Positions 1 through 7,767 of a DNA stretch of 64,000 nt are shown one piece after another. The notes below the pieces were generated by a model that saw only the letters and a list, made by a program, of their open reading frames with translations, made no database searches and was not told the DNA's origin. Source of the DNA: Streptomyces aquilus (lineage in GTDB: Bacteria > Actinomycetota > Actinomycetes > Streptomycetales > Streptomycetaceae). The first letter of the stretch is position 1; every line of letters begins with the position of its first letter. The DNA is taken from assembly GCF_003955715.1 (NCBI RefSeq), contig NZ_CP034463.1, forward strand, positions 7,812,001 to 7,876,000, read 5' to 3'. The translations under genes and the position numbers were made by a program.

Positions 1-1
1 C

Positions 2-70
2 GGCCAACTCCTGCTCACCCGGCGCAAGGACGAACCGGGGCTGGCGCTGGAGGCGTGGCGGGAAGGCTGA
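2..70 (+). CDS. C-terminal end of an unidentified protein (partial)
   Basis: The reading frame is open from the window edge to a TGA at 68-70 and gives 22 residues ending ALEAWREG. Third positions are mostly G or C, as in a real Streptomyces gene. The next gene starts 15 bp later on the same strand, so the two may be co-transcribed. Too little is visible to name a family. Confidence 0.55.
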   Translation, partial: GQLLLTRRKDEPGLALEAWREG

Positions 71-85
71 ACCGGCCTTATTCAC

Positions 86-496
86 ATGACCGTTCGGGGT
101 CGGGTGCGCGACCATGACCGCGTGGACGACACCGAACACCTCGTCGAGGTCTGGCAGCGCATCCTGGCGCCCTCCGGGGTGTCCTGGGTGCTGTTCGAGA
201 ACGGCACGTGCGTGATGCTCAAGGAGCCCGACGGTGAACTCGCCGGGCAGGCCACGGAGATCCTCCGGCAGTACGGTCCCGTGCGCGCCGGCGGCCCCGC
301 GGGCGACTTCGGCACACGCGCGCTCAAGGACGGCACCGGCTGGCTGGTCACCGGCCATCACCCGGACGTCGTCACCTACGTCGGCTCCGACGAGCCCGCC
401 GACCCGTCGAACCTCGCCGTGGGCCTCCACGGCCGCAGCAAGCGCCACCGCGACGGCACCGACCTCCAGGTCGTCCATGTCGAGGACGCCCGCTGA
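86..496 (+). CDS. Conserved hypothetical protein, 136 aa
   Basis: Small soluble protein with no signal peptide or membrane segment. A central stretch, WVLFENGTCVML followed by an acidic and glycine-rich part and GWLVTGHHPDVVTYV, reads like a compact alpha/beta protein. The charged tail ends near HRDGTDLQVVHVEDAR. ATG at 86 is the first start in frame; no strong Shine-Dalgarno is visible, so a start a few codons inside is possible. I recognise no functional family. It converges on the fadB-like gene, and a GC-rich hairpin lies between the two stops. Confidence 0.7.
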   Translation: MTVRGRVRDHDRVDDTEHLVEVWQRILAPSGVSWVLFENGTCVMLKEPDGELAGQATEILRQYGPVRAGGPAGDFGTRALKDGTGWLVTGHHPDVVTYVGSDEPADPSNLAVGLHGRSKRHRDGTDLQVVHVEDAR

Positions 497-501
497 AACG
501 C

Positions 502-546
502 CCCCCAAGGCCCCCAAGGCCCCCAAGGCCCCCAGGGCCCCCAAAA
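502..546. repeat. 9-bp tandem repeat, about five units
   Basis: Units at 502, 511 and 520 are identical (CCCCCAAGG). Those at 529 (CCCCCAGGG) and 538 (CCCCCAAAA) are degenerate. The run begins five bases after the stop of the 136-aa gene and ends just before a terminator-like hairpin, in the gap between two convergent genes. Confidence 0.85.
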
Positions 547-550
547 CACC

Positions 551-584
551 GGTGCCCCGCAAGCCAACCGGCCTGCGGGGCACC
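551..584. terminator. Hairpin between convergent genes, likely bidirectional terminator
   Basis: Perfect 11-bp inverted repeat: GGTGCCCCGCA at 551-561 and TGCGGGGCACC at 574-584, with a 12-nt loop. It lies between the stop at 496 (+) and the stop at 608 (-). There is no clear U-tract, which is usual for Streptomyces. Confidence 0.7.
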
Positions 585-607
585 GCCGTTCACAGCAGAC
601 GCAGCGG

Positions 608-2734
608 CTACGCCGGAACGCTCGCCACGCCCGGCGCCAGGAACTTCTTGCCGTTCACGCGCTCCGAGACTCCCTCGCGGTCCAGGTACGGCGTGATGCC
701 GCCCAGGTGGAAGGGCCAGCCGGCGCCCGTGATCAGGCAGAGGTCGATGTCCTGGGCCTCGGCGACGACGCCCTCGTCGAGCATGAGCCCGATCTCCTGG
801 GCGACGGCGTCGAGGACGCGGTCGCGCACCTGCTCCTCGGTCAGGACGGTATCGCCCTGCTTCAGCAGCGCGGCGACCTCGGGGTCCAGCTCCGGCTTGC
901 CGGAGTCGTAGACGTAGAAGCCGCGCTTGCCCGCCTTGACGACGGCCGCGAGGTTGGGGGAGACCGTGAAGCGGTCCGGGAAGGCCCGGTTCAGCGTCTC
1001 GGAGACGTGCAGACCGATCGCGGGGCCGACCAGCTCCAGCAGGACCAGCGGCGACATCGGCAGACCCAGCGGCTCGACCGCCTTCTCCGCGACCTCGACC
1101 GGCGTGCCCTCGTCGATGACGTTCTGGATCTCGCCCATGAAGCGGGTGAGGATGCGGTTCACGACGAACGCCGGGGCGTCCTTCGTCAGCACCGCGGTCT
1201 TCTTCAGCTTCTTGGCGACGGCGAAGGCCGTGGCCAGCGAGGCGTCGTCGGTCTTCTCGCCCCGGACGATCTCCAGGAGCGGAAGAACCGCCACCGGGTT
1301 GAAGAAGTGGAAGCCGACGACCCGCTCGGGGTTCTTCAGCTTCGACGCCATCTCGGAGACCGAGAGGGACGAGGTGTTGGTGGCGAGGATCGCGTGCGCC
1401 GGGGCGACCGCCTCGACCTCGGCGAACACCGTCTGCTTGACGCCGATCTCCTCGAACACGGCCTCGATGACGAAGTCCGCGTCGGAGAAGCCCTCGGCCT
1501 TGTCCAGCACGCCGGTGACCAGGGCCTTGAGGCGGTTGGCCTTGTCCTGGTTGATACGGCCCTTGCCGAGCAGCTTGTCGATCTCGGCGTGGACGTAGCC
1601 CACACCCTTGTCGACGCGCTCCTGGTCGATGTCCGTGAGGACCACCGGGACCTCGAGGCGGCGCAGGAACAGCAGCGCCAGCTGCGAGGCCATCAGGCCC
1701 GCGCCGACGACGCCGACCTTGGTGACCGGGCGGGCCAGCGACTTGTCCGGGGCGCCCGCGGGACGCTTGCCGCGCTTCTGCACCAGGTTGAACGCGTAGA
1801 TGCCGGCGCGCAGTTCGCCACCCATGATCAGGTCGGCGAGTGCCTTGTCCTCGGCGTCGTAGCCCTGCTGGAGGTCGCCGTTCTTGGCGGCGGCGATGAT
1901 GTCCAGGGCGCGGTAGGCGGCCGGAGCGGCCCCGTGCACCTTGGAGTCGGCGATGAACCGGCCGCGCGCGACGGCCTGGTCCCAGGCCTCGCCACGGTCG
2001 ATGACCGGACGCTCGACCTCGACGTCACCCTTGAGGACCTGGGCCGTCCAGATCAGCGACTGCTCCAGGAAGTCCGCGCCCTCGAAGAGAGCGTCGGCGA
2101 TGCCGAGGTCGAAGACCTGCTGGCCCTTGAGCTGCTTGTTCTGGTTGAGGCTGTTCTCGATGATCACCGAGACGGCCTTGTCGGCGCCGATCAGGTTCGG
2201 CAGGATCGTGCAGCCGCCCCAGCCGGGTACCAGGCCGAGGAAGACCTCGGGGAGGGAGAAGGCCGGGAGCGCCTTGCTGACCGTCCGGTACGTGCAGTGC
2301 AGACCGACCTCGACGCCGCCGCCCATCGCGGCACCGTTGTAGTACGCGAAGGTGGGGACCGCGAGGCCGCCGAGGCGCTTGAAGACCTCGTGGCCGCCCT
2401 TGCCGATGGCGAGCGCGTCCTTGTGCTCCTTCAGCAGCTCGACGCCCTTGAGGTCGGCGCCGACCGCGAAGATGAACGGCTTGCCGGTGACGCCGACACC
2501 GACGATCTCGCCGGCCGAGGCCTCCTTCTCGACCTGGTCGATGGCGGCGTTGAGGTTCGCCAGCGAGGCCGGGCCGAAGGTGGTCGGCTTGGTGTGGTCG
2601 AAGCCGTTGTCCAGGGTGATGAGCGCGAAGCGCCCGGCACCGAACGGCAGGTCGAGGTGGCGTACGTGCGCGGACGTCACGACCTCGTCGGGGAACAGCT
2701 CGGCCGCGCCCTTCAGGAGTTCGGTGGTGCTCAC
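608..2734 (-). CDS. fadB: Fatty-acid oxidation complex alpha subunit (enoyl-CoA hydratase / 3-hydroxyacyl-CoA dehydrogenase)
   Basis: Bifunctional beta-oxidation enzyme that hydrates trans-2-enoyl-CoA and oxidises the 3-hydroxyacyl-CoA with NAD. Residues 1-190 are the crotonase domain, with the oxyanion-hole region near GAAMGGGVE and a catalytic-type glutamate in LPEV (about 163). The dehydrogenase half opens with the Rossmann motif GVVGAGLMAS (341-350) and carries the family segment GFHFFNPV. At 708 aa it has the usual length. The GTG at 2734 overlaps the thiolase stop by 4 bp (GTGA), so the pair is translationally coupled. The reading frame runs further upstream, but that part lies inside the thiolase gene. 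The partner is the thiolase immediately upstream; together they complete the spiral. Confidence 0.95.
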   Translation of the reverse strand: MSTTELLKGAAELFPDEVVTSAHVRHLDLPFGAGRFALITLDNGFDHTKPTTFGPASLANLNAAIDQVEKEASAGEIVGVGVTGKPFIFAVGADLKGVELLKEHKDALAIGKGGHEVFKRLGGLAVPTFAYYNGAAMGGGVEVGLHCTYRTVSKALPAFSLPEVFLGLVPGWGGCTILPNLIGADKAVSVIIENSLNQNKQLKGQQVFDLGIADALFEGADFLEQSLIWTAQVLKGDVEVERPVIDRGEAWDQAVARGRFIADSKVHGAAPAAYRALDIIAAAKNGDLQQGYDAEDKALADLIMGGELRAGIYAFNLVQKRGKRPAGAPDKSLARPVTKVGVVGAGLMASQLALLFLRRLEVPVVLTDIDQERVDKGVGYVHAEIDKLLGKGRINQDKANRLKALVTGVLDKAEGFSDADFVIEAVFEEIGVKQTVFAEVEAVAPAHAILATNTSSLSVSEMASKLKNPERVVGFHFFNPVAVLPLLEIVRGEKTDDASLATAFAVAKKLKKTAVLTKDAPAFVVNRILTRFMGEIQNVIDEGTPVEVAEKAVEPLGLPMSPLVLLELVGPAIGLHVSETLNRAFPDRFTVSPNLAAVVKAGKRGFYVYDSGKPELDPEVAALLKQGDTVLTEEQVRDRVLDAVAQEIGLMLDEGVVAEAQDIDLCLITGAGWPFHLGGITPYLDREGVSERVNGKKFLAPGVASVPA

Positions 2735-3957
2735 TTGTCGCCTCCGGCGTCCTTGTGGTTCGGGTTCTCCCAGATGACCGTCGCGCCCATGCCGAAGCCG
2801 ACGCACATGGTGGTCAGGCCGTAGCGGACCTCCGGCTGCTCCTCGAACTGGCGGGCCAGCTGCGTCATCAGGCGGACGCCGGAGGAGGCGAGCGGGTGGC
2901 CGAAGGCGATGGCGCCGCCGTACTGGTTGACGCGCGCGTCGTCGTCGGCGATGCCGTAGTGCTCCAGGAACGCGAGCACCTGGACGGCGAAGGCCTCGTT
3001 GATCTCGAACAGGCCGATGTCGTCGATGGTGAGCCCCGCCTGGGCGAGGGCCTTCTCGGTGGCCGGGATCGGGCCGTAGCCCATGACCTCCGGCTCCACA
3101 CCCGCGAAGGAGTAGGAGACGAGGCGCATCTTCACCGGGAGGTTGTTCTCCCGGGCGAAGTCCTCGGAGGCGATGAGCGAGGCGGTGGCACCGTCGTTCA
3201 GACCGGCGGCGTTACCGGCGGTGACGCGGCCGTGGACACGGAACGGCGTCTTCAGACCGGAGAGGTTCTCCAGGGTGGTGCCCGGGCGCATCGGCTCGTC
3301 GGCGGTGACCAGACCCCAGCCGGTCTCACCGGCCTCCGGGTTGGTGCGGCGCACCGAGATCGGCACCAGGTCGGCCTGGATCTTGCCGTTGGCGTACGCC
3401 TTGGCGGCCTTCTCCTGGGAGCGCACGGCGTACTCGTCGGCGCGCTGCTTGGTGATCGTCGGGTAGCGGTCGTGCAGGTTCTCGGCGGTCATGCCCATGA
3501 ACAGGGCGGACTCGTCGACCAGCTTCTCGCTCACGAACCGCGGGTTCGGGTCCACGCCCTCGCCCATGGGGTGGCGGCCCATGTGCTCGACACCGCCGGC
3601 GATGGCGACGTCGTACGCGCCGAAGGCCACGGAACCGGCGACGGTCGTGACGGCGGTCAGGGCGCCGGCGCACATGCGGTCGATGGAGTAGCCGGGCACG
3701 GACTGCGGCAGACCGGCCAGGATGCCGGCGGTACGGCCGATCGTCAGGCCCTGGTCACCGATCTGCGTGGTCGCGGCGATGGCGACCTCGTCGATCTTCG
3801 CGGGCTCCAGAGTCGGGTTCCGGCGCAGCAGCTCCCGGATCGCCTTCACGACGAGGTCGTCGGCGCGGGTCTCGTGGTAGATGCCCTTCGGGCCCGCCTT
3901 GCCGAACGGGGTACGGACGCCGTCGACGAAGACGACGTCCCTGACGGTACGAGGCAC
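2731..3957 (-). CDS. fadA: Acetyl-CoA C-acyltransferase (thiolase, beta-oxidation beta subunit)
   Basis: Thiolase of 408 aa that cleaves 3-ketoacyl-CoA to acetyl-CoA and a shortened acyl-CoA. The nucleophilic cysteine is in DRMCAGALT (Cys96). The C-terminal family blocks are GGAIAFGHPLASSG and TTMCVGFGMGATVIW, the latter holding the second catalytic cysteine. I chose GTG at 3957 because GGAGGAG lies nine bases upstream; the longer open frame has no such site. It is the first gene of the fadAB pair. A 16-bp palindrome 58 bp upstream of the start is a candidate operator. Confidence 0.95.
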   Translation of the reverse strand: MPRTVRDVVFVDGVRTPFGKAGPKGIYHETRADDLVVKAIRELLRRNPTLEPAKIDEVAIAATTQIGDQGLTIGRTAGILAGLPQSVPGYSIDRMCAGALTAVTTVAGSVAFGAYDVAIAGGVEHMGRHPMGEGVDPNPRFVSEKLVDESALFMGMTAENLHDRYPTITKQRADEYAVRSQEKAAKAYANGKIQADLVPISVRRTNPEAGETGWGLVTADEPMRPGTTLENLSGLKTPFRVHGRVTAGNAAGLNDGATASLIASEDFARENNLPVKMRLVSYSFAGVEPEVMGYGPIPATEKALAQAGLTIDDIGLFEINEAFAVQVLAFLEHYGIADDDARVNQYGGAIAFGHPLASSGVRLMTQLARQFEEQPEVRYGLTTMCVGFGMGATVIWENPNHKDAGGDK

Positions 3958-4014
3958 GATGGCTCTCCTCCAGATGCGGGATGGCACTGCTGGCACGGCT
4001 GCACGGCGCAAGCG

Positions 4015-4030
4015 CTGAGCGCGCGCTCAG
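4015..4030. promoter_or_regulatory. 16-bp perfect palindrome upstream of the thiolase, candidate operator
   Basis: CTGAGCGCGCGCTCAG reads the same on both strands. It sits 58 bp upstream of the GTG start of the fadA-like gene, where a repressor would act. Its size and symmetry suit a TetR-type regulator, but no such regulator is in the window, so the assignment is inference. Confidence 0.5.
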
Positions 4031-4112
4031 GCCCATGCTACTTGTGGGTAACGTAGCTGCACAGTCCTGGAGGCGGGAGCGGCGAAGGTCACATTGAAAC
4101 GGAGGGTGCAGT

Positions 4113-4153
4113 CGCGCCCCCAAGGGGCGCGGGGAACTGCGCGCCCAGCCACA
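4113..4153 (+). repeat. Streptomyces intergenic repeat, copy 1, with hairpin
   Basis: The first 20 bases from 4124, GGGGCGCGGGGAACTGCGCG, are identical to copy 2 at 10867, and the similarity continues through GCCACA. Here the element also forms a hairpin: CGCGCCCC (4113-4120), loop CAA, GGGGCGCG (4124-4131). It lies just after the LacI stop on the minus strand and could also end transcription. Confidence 0.75.
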
Positions 4154-4178
4154 GCGGACCCGCAGCCAAGTACGGCGC

Positions 4179-5216
4179 TCACCGAGACGGCGGCGCCGTG
4201 GACCCCCGAGGAGTCAGCACCGGAGTAGGGACAGGATGCGACCCCGGCCCCTCCCCAGTGATCACCCCGAACAACGTCCGAGCCGCATCCGCACCAAACC
4301 CATGCACGTCATGACTCATAGCCGACAGCGTCGGATGCGTCAGCCGGCACAGCTGCGAGTCGTCCCACGCCAGCAGCGAGACGTCCCCCGGCACCGACAA
4401 GCCCATCTCCGCGGCCACCGACAGCCCCGCCACCGCCATGATGTCGTTGTCGTACACGATCGCCGTCGGCCGGTCGGCGGCCGCGGCCGTCAGCATCGAA
4501 CGCGTCGCCCGCGCCCCCGCCTCGCCCGAGTAGTCGGTGGTCACCTGCCACGCGCCGGCCAGCTCCAGCGTCCGCGCGGCCTCGTCGAAGGCGGCCGTGC
4601 GCGCCGCCGTGTGCCCGAGCGCCGCCGCCCCGCCCACCCGCGCGATCCGCCGATGCCCCAGCGCCGCCAGATACCGCACCGCCTCCGCAACGGCCGTCGC
4701 GTCATCGGTCCACACGGACGTCAGCCCACCCGTGAGCGAGGGATGTCCTACGGCGATCACCGGCATCCCCAGCCGCTCGGCCGCCGCCACCCGAGGGTCG
4801 TCGGGCCGGAAGTCGACGAGGATCGCCCCGCCGATCTGCCGCCCCCGCCACCAGGTCTCGTGCAGCCCGACCTCCTCCTCGACGTTCCGCACGAGCCGCA
4901 GCAGCAGGGAGCACGCATGCTCGGTGAGGACGCTCTCCACCCCCGAGATGAACTCCATGTAGAAGGGTTCGAGCCCCAGCAGCCGGGCGGGCCGGCAGAT
5001 CGCCAGCCCGACGACGTCCACCCGCGACCCCGCCAGCGTCCGCGCGGTGAGGTTCGGAGCCCAGCCCAGCTCCCGCGCGGCCCGGAAGATCCGGTCCCGG
5101 GTCGCCTCCGACAGCCCCGGCTTGTGGTTGAAGGCGAGGGACACGGCCCCCTTCGACACTCCGGCGCGCGCGGCGACGTCCTTGATGGTGACGCGGGAGG
5201 CCGGCTGGGCTGTCAT
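4179..5216 (-). CDS. LacI-family transcriptional regulator
   Basis: Sugar-responsive DNA-binding protein of 345 aa. Residues 8-60 hold the LacI helix-turn-helix (TIKDVAARAGVSKGAVSLAF) and the hinge helix near NLTARTLAGSR. The rest is a periplasmic-binding-protein-like sensor domain ending with the usual LSAMSHDVHGFG region. ATG at 5216 overlaps the upstream beta-mannosidase stop (ATGA), so it is coupled to the enzyme and probably controls it and the divergent transporter. Likely operators lie at 7651-7675. The ligand is probably mannose or a mannoside, inferred from the neighbours. Confidence 0.93.
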   Translation of the reverse strand: MTAQPASRVTIKDVAARAGVSKGAVSLAFNHKPGLSEATRDRIFRAARELGWAPNLTARTLAGSRVDVVGLAICRPARLLGLEPFYMEFISGVESVLTEHACSLLLRLVRNVEEEVGLHETWWRGRQIGGAILVDFRPDDPRVAAAERLGMPVIAVGHPSLTGGLTSVWTDDATAVAEAVRYLAALGHRRIARVGGAAALGHTAARTAAFDEAARTLELAGAWQVTTDYSGEAGARATRSMLTAAAADRPTAIVYDNDIMAVAGLSVAAEMGLSVPGDVSLLAWDDSQLCRLTHPTLSAMSHDVHGFGADAARTLFGVITGEGPGSHPVPTPVLTPRGSTAPPSR

Positions 5217-7582
5217 CGTGAGGGCTCCATGCAGTACAGGGCGGCGCGGGCGGCGTCCGTGTCGGGAGTCTTCCAGCCACTGACCCCGATGGTCACCTGT
5301 TCGCCGGGCAACAGCGTCACCAGCCCCCGGTCGGCCCGCGCGTCCGGGTGCAGCCGGTCGGCTTGCAGCAGCAGATCCCGTACGAGACCACGAGCCGCGA
5401 CCGTCACCGAGCCGTCCGGCGCGACCGTCACGTCGAACTCGGGCCGCGGATAAGGGATTTCCCGGTCGGGCGCGGGGAAGTGCGATGCCCGCACCCCGTC
5501 CGCGTCCGCGACGAGGAACTCCGCGGGCCCGGCAGGCAGCAGCGCCTCCGGTACGTCGACACGCGCCACCGCCCGCGCCCCGGCGGCGAACTCCACCTCC
5601 GCCTCGCCGAGTACCGCCCCCGCCACGGTCATCCGCCGCAACCGCGCCACCCCCGCCCATGCCTCCGCCCCCTGGTTGACGACGGCCAGCACGCGCCCCT
5701 GTACCGTCAGCAGCCGATCGGCGTAGAGCCGCCGCAGCTCGTGGTACAGCGGCTTCTCCCGTCCGTCCCCGTCGATGGCGGCCCAACTCGTCACCGGCCA
5801 GCAGTCGTTGAGCTGCCAGAGGACCGTGCCCGCACACACCGGCCAGTTCGCCCGCCAGTGTTCGATCCCGGTGGCCACGGCCCGCGCCTGGTTGACCTGG
5901 GTGAGGTAGTGCCACCGGTCGAAGTCCCCGTCGGGATAGCCGAAATGGCGCTCCAGCCCCCGCCGCAGCTTCCCGTTCCCGTCGTCGGCCTTCTGGTGGT
6001 GCAGCATGCCGGGGGAGTCCGCCGCGAGCTCCTCACCCGGCAGCGCCCGCCGCAGCGTGGCGAGGGCGGGCGGCGCCTGCCAGCCGAACTCGGCCATGAA
6101 CCGCGGCACTTCACGCCGGTACGCGGCATAGTCCTCCCGGTTCCACACCTCCCACGAGTGGTGCGTCCCGTGCGCCGGATCGTTCGGATGATGATCCCAC
6201 GACCCGGACCAGGGACTGCCCGCCGTGTAGGGCCGCGTGGGGTCCAACTCGGCCACCACACGCGGCAGTACGCCGAGGTAGTACCCCTCGCCCCACGACG
6301 CCCCGGCGAGCCGCTCCTCCCATCCCCAGTCCCGGAACCCCCACAGGTTCTCGTTGTTGCCGTTCCACAGCACGAGCGAGGGATGCGGCATCAGCCGTAC
6401 GACGTTCTCCCGCGCCTCGGCCTCCACCTCGCCCCGCAGCGGCTGCTCCTCCGGATAGGCCGCGCACGCGAACGGGAAGTCCTGCCAGACCAGCAGCCCC
6501 AACTCGTCGCACACGTCGTAGAAGTCGGCGCTCTCGTAGATCCCGCCGCCCCAGACCCTGACGAGATCCACGCCCGCGTCGGCGGCCTGGGTGAGCCGTT
6601 CCCGGTACCGCTCACGGGTGATCCGGGACGGGAAGACGTCGTCCGGGATCCAGTTGACGCCCCGCGCGAAGAGCCGCTCCCCGTTCACCGCGAACGTGAA
6701 CCCGGTGCCGTGCTCGTCCGCCGACCGGTCCAGCTCGACGCTGCGGAAGCCGACCCGCCGCCGCCAGACATCCAACGCCGAGTCGCCGTGCAGCAGCGTC
6801 AACTCCACGTCGTACAGCGGCTGTTCACCGTAACCGCGCGGCCACCACAATCGCGGGGCGGCCACTTCGAGCCGTACGACCCCCCGGGTGCCGTCGACCG
6901 CGGCGCGCACCCGCTCCCCGGCGACCGTCGCCTCCACGGTCAGCGGCTCCGCCACCCGGGTCCGCTCCACATCGACCGCCAACTCCACGACCCCCACACC
7001 CTGTTCGACCGTCACCAGCGGCCGCACCCGGGCGATCCGGGCCGTCGACCACTGCTCCAGCCGCACCGGCCGCCACATCCCGGCCGTCACCAGCGTCGGC
7101 CCCCAGTCCCAGCCGAAGGAGCAGGCCATCTTGCGGACGTACTGGAAGGGCTCGTCGTAGGCGGCGGGCCGCTCACCGAGCGCGCCGCGCACCGCCTCGG
7201 CCTCGGCGTACGCCGACAGGAACCGCACCGACAGCCGCCCCGACCGCCCGGTCACGTCGAAGCGGTACGAGCGGTGCATGTTCCGCGTCCGCCCCAACAC
7301 CCGCCCGTCCAGCAGGACTTCGGCGACGGTGTCGAGTCCCTCGAAGACGAGGTCGGTCCGCTCGTGGTCCGATCCGGTGCGCAGGTCGGTCTCGTAGGTC
7401 CAGTCCCGTCGCCCCACCCACGCGACATCGGTCTCGTTCCGCCCGAGAAAAGGGTCCGGGATCACCCCGGCCGCCAGCAGGTCGGTGTGGACACAGCCCG
7501 GCACCGAGGCGGGGAGGGCGTCCGCCATGCCGTCGGAGGTTCGCAGGATCCATCCCTCGGTGAGCGGTGTGGCCTGAAGCAT
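5213..7582 (-). CDS. Glycoside hydrolase family 2, beta-mannosidase type
   Basis: Cytoplasmic-looking exo-hydrolase of 789 aa that should release mannose from the non-reducing end of beta-mannosides. The N-terminal sugar-binding jelly roll (about 1-175) has typical beta-mannosidase features such as WTYETDL and CSFGWDWGPTL. The TIM barrel carries the acid/base glutamate in WNGNNEN (Glu411) and the nucleophile in RFMAEFGWQ (Glu498). ATG at 7582 has GGGAG seven bases upstream. No signal peptide is present, so the substrate must be imported, presumably by the divergent ABC transporter. Beta-mannosidase fits better than beta-galactosidase or glucuronidase because of the WNGNNEN block. Confidence 0.92.
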   Translation of the reverse strand: MLQATPLTEGWILRTSDGMADALPASVPGCVHTDLLAAGVIPDPFLGRNETDVAWVGRRDWTYETDLRTGSDHERTDLVFEGLDTVAEVLLDGRVLGRTRNMHRSYRFDVTGRSGRLSVRFLSAYAEAEAVRGALGERPAAYDEPFQYVRKMACSFGWDWGPTLVTAGMWRPVRLEQWSTARIARVRPLVTVEQGVGVVELAVDVERTRVAEPLTVEATVAGERVRAAVDGTRGVVRLEVAAPRLWWPRGYGEQPLYDVELTLLHGDSALDVWRRRVGFRSVELDRSADEHGTGFTFAVNGERLFARGVNWIPDDVFPSRITRERYRERLTQAADAGVDLVRVWGGGIYESADFYDVCDELGLLVWQDFPFACAAYPEEQPLRGEVEAEARENVVRLMPHPSLVLWNGNNENLWGFRDWGWEERLAGASWGEGYYLGVLPRVVAELDPTRPYTAGSPWSGSWDHHPNDPAHGTHHSWEVWNREDYAAYRREVPRFMAEFGWQAPPALATLRRALPGEELAADSPGMLHHQKADDGNGKLRRGLERHFGYPDGDFDRWHYLTQVNQARAVATGIEHWRANWPVCAGTVLWQLNDCWPVTSWAAIDGDGREKPLYHELRRLYADRLLTVQGRVLAVVNQGAEAWAGVARLRRMTVAGAVLGEAEVEFAAGARAVARVDVPEALLPAGPAEFLVADADGVRASHFPAPDREIPYPRPEFDVTVAPDGSVTVAARGLVRDLLLQADRLHPDARADRGLVTLLPGEQVTIGVSGWKTPDTDAARAALYCMEPSR

Positions 7583-7650
7583 GTACGCACTCCCTAAACC
7601 GATCAAGTCCAGTACGGGGAACACTTTTGGCATCGTTGGCGAGATACGGA

Positions 7651-7675
7651 CTTTACCGGTTAAGAAAACGTTGTC
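7651..7675. promoter_or_regulatory. Two adjoining palindromes, candidate LacI operators
   Basis: In the 185-bp gap between the divergent beta-mannosidase and binding-protein genes, CTTTACCGGTTAAG (7651-7664) is a 14-bp palindrome with one mismatched pair. GAAAACGTTGTC (7664-7675) is a 12-bp palindrome centred on AACGTT, a common LacI-family core. A further ACCGGTAAG lies at 7703-7711. The position between both promoters fits control of both directions by the LacI protein encoded at 4179-5216. Confidence 0.55.
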
Positions 7676-7767
7676 AGAGTTCCGAACCAGCCAACCCCCA
7701 TCACCGGTAAGGCAACCCGCAAGTGCTCGTCCGTCCCGTGAACGTCCCGAGAACGGAGCTGATGCAC

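Noticed and set aside
707..2824. Long plus-strand open frame of about 705 codons opposite the fadB-like gene
   Set aside because: It is the antisense shadow of a high-GC gene. Its product is rich in Asp, Gly, Arg, Leu and Val with no domain, and fadB has clear catalytic motifs.
4179..5915. Longer LacI gene starting far inside the beta-mannosidase gene
   Set aside because: The extra N-terminus is Gly/Arg/Ala-rich shadow sequence. The helix-turn-helix begins right after the ATG at 5216, which overlaps the upstream stop.
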